From Mercenaria mercenaria (lineage: Eukaryota > Mollusca > Bivalvia > Venerida > Veneridae): 64,000 bases of DNA. The translations under genes were made by a program, and so were the position numbers. This document shows positions 60,589 through 64,000 of the stretch, piece after piece. The DNA is taken from the NCBI RefSeq assembly GCF_021730395.1, contig NC_069378.1, forward strand, positions 43,475,001 through 43,539,000, in the 5' to 3' direction. Each line of letters opens with the position of its first letter. Within the stretch, counting starts at the first letter, position 1. Under the pieces are notes generated by a model. It ran no database searches. It saw nothing but the letters and a program-made list of their open reading frames with translations, and was not told the DNA's origin.

Positions 60589-61572
60589 GACCTTTTGAAG
60601 GGGTATTTTGTTCTTCAGCTAGATAAAAGAAACATGTTCAAGCGCGTCAGTTACTTTCATTTTCGATGATATAAAACACGTGTTTTTGTGTTTTATTTTC
60701 ACCAAGAAGTACGTATACGAAACAGTTACTTCTGTTACAAACGGGGCAGTACATAGCTATATTGAAAATTCAACCAAAAACGCGTTGAACGCAAAACAAC
60801 AACAACAAATAAAAAACACCCAAAAAAAAAACAACAGTTATTTCTTAAAAAATGATATGTATCAATTCAAACTTTATATTGAAATCTAGATATCCAGTCG
60901 ATAAATTCGTACTTGCATGAACTTTACCGTACTGTGTATAACTAGCTTATTAAATACATCTACCCATCAAGTACATTACAAAAATATACTTGGGCAAAAA
61001 TGACTGTATCAGTTACCATCACTTGTAACTAATGCAACATATAGTCTACACAGAATATCACTGCGGTCATGTACATAAGCCGTGATATAGTCACATCGTC
61101 GCTTTATTTCCACAATGCACCAAGTGCCATTTTTGCAATTTTGGGAAATGCAAATCGCAAGTTCAGGTATCAAAAACTTTGCAACAGTTATGCTAAATGA
61201 ATTTTATGTCAGTAAGTTATCAATATATAAATTTGTGAAGTTGTGTACTATACCATTATTCGACAATTTACATGCTGATAATTCCTAATACGCCTATAAT
61301 CCAGCAATTCAATGGCCTAATTCATTTAGTTGACTTTTTCATAGGAATCTACATTATCTAAGATGGTTTTTAATCTGAATACATTATGACCCTGTTCGCA
61401 CACATACGCCCTTAACATATTTATTTCTGTTTTCTTTTGGGGTATGAAATGGTGTCCTCTGGTGCATTTATCTTTGAAATACAGGCATAAAATGGTTGCT
61501 TCCGGTGCAGTTTTTGGTCTAATATAGATCTAATAATGGAGGGGTTACTCCTTAACCTCTCTTGATGTGTGT

Positions 61573-61594
61573 TGGGGGGGGGGGGGGGGGGGCA
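61573..61594. repeat. G homopolymer
   Basis: About 20 consecutive G, followed by 'cacggccctggatcctgg'. Length is likely to vary or be misread. Confidence 0.85.
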
Positions 61595-62349
61595 CGGCCC
61601 TGGATCCTGGCCTGCGCACCTTCCGTAACCAGTAACGTCAAGGTTGTTTGTTTTTGTCGGTGATAGAAAAATCCTTTTTTACACGTTTTCTTTTAAAGTA
61701 GCTATATCGATATGTTAAAGGAAACAAATTAACTATTTTTCTAAGATTTAGGTCTGGGCTTAAACTTAAAGCAAACTGAATCATTCCCGCCTTTGATTTA
61801 AATTTTATCCACGTAGTCAGACTGGCACAGTCTACAGCTAATTTGCTTTATCCTCTTTAAATTTAGGACTCAGTTAGCTTCAACATATACTTAATTAATT
61901 AGTGTCGGGGTAGCTATGAGTATGAGAGCCGACATTGCCGCCTATGCAATTGATCGCTCGAGATATTTAGTGACGTCATATATTGTATGACATAATTGGA
62001 ATTTAGCGTTTGAAAAGTTATTGTGTCATGGCGAGCTGCTTAAATGTAGAAGACTATATTCTAATGAGGCTGAAGCAGTTGACGTCTTTGTATCGTACAG
62101 GTTCTTCCTGGATTATGCATTTGGAAAATACTGTGATTAAAGATATTGTTTCACATGCATAGTTCAGTTATTTGCCTGAAATTCTTCGAAAGACTGCCGC
62201 AGATTGATTGGATCAATTTTCGGATGATGGATTTCCAGTGTAAAACTTCTGACTTTGAAAATTGTGCATTTAACTGGATCGTTTGGAACTTTAGAAGGAT
62301 TTAAGGATAAATGGAATAATGATTAAAGGAATTTATAACTGAATACTTA

Positions 62350-62372
62350 ATGGCCGGATTCTTTCGTGCAAA
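62350..62372 (+). other. Possible short first exon
   Basis: ATGGCCGGATTCTTTCGTGC opens a frame (MAGFFRAK) that meets a strong donor (AA|gtaagttc). A full CRE (TGACGTCA) lies 370 bp upstream (61973). No partner exon with a matching acceptor was found before the window ends, and it sits inside a transposon-like element. Confidence 0.25.
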
Positions 62373-62780
62373 GTAAGTTCTTTTTCTATTTTTCATTTTT
62401 ACATTTTTCAAAATTTCGTTTGTTTATTAAATTGTAAATTCTATTTCAAACCCTTTCTGTTTCTTACGGGAGGAAAAATAGCTAAGTGTAAAAAATAAGT
62501 GTGAAACGTCCCCACGGAATAACACGTGAAATTTCCCGAAAATCTCCAAAATAGAGAATGTTTGGCAATGGCGACCAGAAATAAACAACAGCGAATTCCC
62601 ATAGAGAAACTGAAATTTAGTCGCACGGGAAACCCAGACGATTGTTTCAAAAATCCTTGAAATTCTCGAGGGTGACTTTTTTTTTATTCACAAAAACATG
62701 TTTTATGTTCTTTGATCCCGTTTCATTTCTTCATATCAGCCCAAAGTTGAGGTCCAAAATTAGGTGGGACAGACTATAGT

Positions 62781-63590
62781 TCCCTCGGCGATATATGACC
62801 TTTTTGTGTCGATTCGCCGTAAAATCCAACTCATTCATTACAACTAGTTCTGCTATGTCATAATAGGAGCATTAGTAATTGGGGTTTGTGTAAGCGGTTG
62901 TAAAGCTTCTCATCGTTAGTTAAATTCTAAAAATACCATAACTTAACTTTAACTCAATGACATTTTATGGTCTATGTCATTTAAATGTTTTCATAGATAG
63001 TTTAAGATACGCATTCTTAAGTTTTGCAAAAGAGAGGTACATTCTATCCTTTCAATTGTAGAATGTACGCCCTATTTAGTCATTATTTTTCCCTTTAGAC
63101 CATTGATTTTACAATCAGGCATATATACATTATACTAACGTAAAGGGTTGAACGTTCCTCCCTTTTGTCAAACTTGCAGCGATACATATTTCTACATGAC
63201 GTATACTACACTAACGAAAAGGCTGGAACGTTCCTTCGTTTTGCAAAACTTGAGAATCCATGTCTTCACATTTTTTTAAATGGAGGAATATTCCTCTACA
63301 CACGTTTTTACAAAACTGAATTGACATGAATTCTCAAGCTGTGCAAAAGTATGAATATTGAGGTGAAAACTCCTTGATAAATGGCCCTGAAATAAGAACT
63401 TGATGAGAAAATATTGAATTATATTCAATAAATTATATTAAACGCTGTTACTTTTTTAAGGTTTTTATTCGAAGGGACTGCGCTTCTAAGACAAATCTAC
63501 TGGATCTTTGTCACCGTTTTTATTGTGAAATCACTGAAAAATTCAAAACCTTCGACAGGTGGCCTTTCCTATTAATCGTTATTTGAGTGC
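62781..63590. other. No gene recognised
   Basis: Contains a loose two-copy repeat ('gaacgttcctcccttttgtc' and 'gaacgttccttcgttttgca', 63151 and 63228). Otherwise plain AT-rich sequence. Confidence 0.45.
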
Positions 63591-63596
63591 TCACGG

Positions 63597-63890
63597 CGAA
63601 TTACCGTAGACACTGTCACTTTTATCAAATGCTTGGTAAGTAATGGTAAACAAACAGATATAAAATATATTCCAAAACTCACCTATGATCATCCAGATGA
63701 AGTTAAAAATTGACAATAACAGCGTGAATGTACTCAGATGCTTTTCTTCCTTCTTGTGGATGTATCGATGCAATAACCAAGACCAAAATAACACTCCGGT
63801 TACTCCCTTAACAAGTACAAATGCAGTGATGTATCGACCATTATCCTTGAATGGTAACTGGTCAAATAAACCACAGATTATTAATATTCC
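63597..63890 (-). CDS. Internal exon of a multi-pass membrane protein, possibly TMEM272-like
   Basis: An acceptor ('ttatttcag') at 63891 opens a frame with two or three hydrophobic spans: ILIICGLFDQL, then YITAFVLVKGVTGVLFWSWL, a basic charged loop (HRYIHKKEEKHLS), and LLLSIFNFIWMIIG. The frame either leaves at a donor right after WMII (gtgagttt, about 63679) or runs on through EFWNIFYICLF to YQAFDKSDSVYGNSP and a stop. The order span, charged loop, span with W-x-I-x-G, then a Y/D-rich stretch resembles TMEM272-like proteins of molluscs and fish, but I cannot confirm this. The rest of the gene lies beyond the right edge. Confidence 0.45.
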
Positions 63891-63927
63891 TGAAATAAGA
63901 AAATAATTATGTTAAGAATTAGGTCCA

Positions 63928-64000
63928 TGTTTCGGAGAAAAAAGTTCAAACATCATCAAATCATAGAAAGAAAGAATTGTTTCACATGAAAATTTAACAG
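63928..64000 (+). repeat. Copy of 35590-35667
   Basis: Shares 'catcaaatcatagaaag', 'ttcacatgaaaatt' and 'gagaaaaaa' in the same order and strand as 35590-35667, at roughly 80 percent by eye. It continues past the window edge. Confidence 0.55.

Larger units (their letters stand above)
58591..62772. mobile_element. 4.18-kb non-autonomous TIR element with 8-bp target duplication
   Basis: Ends CTGTCCCACCTAATTTT at left and its complement at right (24 bp, one mismatch). They are flanked by an exact ACTATAGT on both sides (58583-58590, 62773-62780). Eight-bp duplications are made by hAT, P and some other superfamilies; the end sequence does not let me choose. There is no transposase frame. A 964-bp palindrome and a small MITE are nested inside. 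Confidence 0.7.

Noticed and set aside
1-64000. Virus-derived or LTR-type elements, Polintons
   Set aside because: I found no frame resembling reverse transcriptase, integrase, capsid or envelope, and no long direct terminal repeats.

Overview
The window looks like gene-poor, AT-rich, repeat-rich nuclear DNA of a bivalve mollusc, probably a heterodont or venerid-type clam. The genes have GT-AG introns and TATA promoters, tRNA-derived SINEs carry a 'cctccgtggccgagtggtta' type head, and palindromic MITEs and repeats ending in 'tagtcgagcta' resemble those common in clam genomes. The organism call is an inference from repeat style. I saw no rRNA, CRISPR, bacterial operon, or virus-derived element (no reverse transcriptase, integrase, capsid or envelope reading frame).

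Genes. (1) 2223-4795 (-): five phase-1 exons join in frame into the C-terminal part of an unrecognised protein. It has one predicted amphipathic helix fitting the PKA-anchoring pattern, and a CRE/X-box-like cluster lies upstream near 5.6 kb. (2) 10404-22008 (-): a complete nine-exon gene (one leader and eight coding exons) for a 360-residue secreted protein. Its cysteine spacing, internal RRRR processing site and C-terminal domain match the layout of clusterin, but the middle is Gly/Phe/Trp-rich repeats. (3) 27060-33640 (+): a head-to-head decayed paralogue of gene 2. It has lost exons 3-4, most of exon 5 and one 33-bp repeat, and has an in-frame stop, while its promoter is strikingly conserved. 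(4) 40032-41207 (+): an intact intronless class A GPCR, preceded by a row of decayed copies (36.0-39.7 kb) that share a 3' truncation; a promoter-only copy lies at 56.0 kb. (5) 63597-63890 (-): an edge exon of a multi-pass, possibly TMEM272-like, protein.

The rest is repeats. Foldback elements have arms made of short satellites (1-775, 6.4-6.7, 47.2-48.5 and 56.3-57.0 kb). Long palindromes lie at 16.4-17.1 and 59.2-60.1 kb. TIR elements include a 1.34-kb one flanked by TTAA, a 4.18-kb one flanked by an exact 8-bp repeat, and a ~7-kb segment bounded by ~160-bp inverted repeats. Five SINE copies are present, two with clean target-site duplications, and two of the others mark the order of events in the GPCR array.

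The most interesting system is the clusterin-like pair: a working gene and a crippled inverted twin sharing a 40-bp promoter block (with a GGCGGGAAA E2F-type core) at identical distance from the TATA box.
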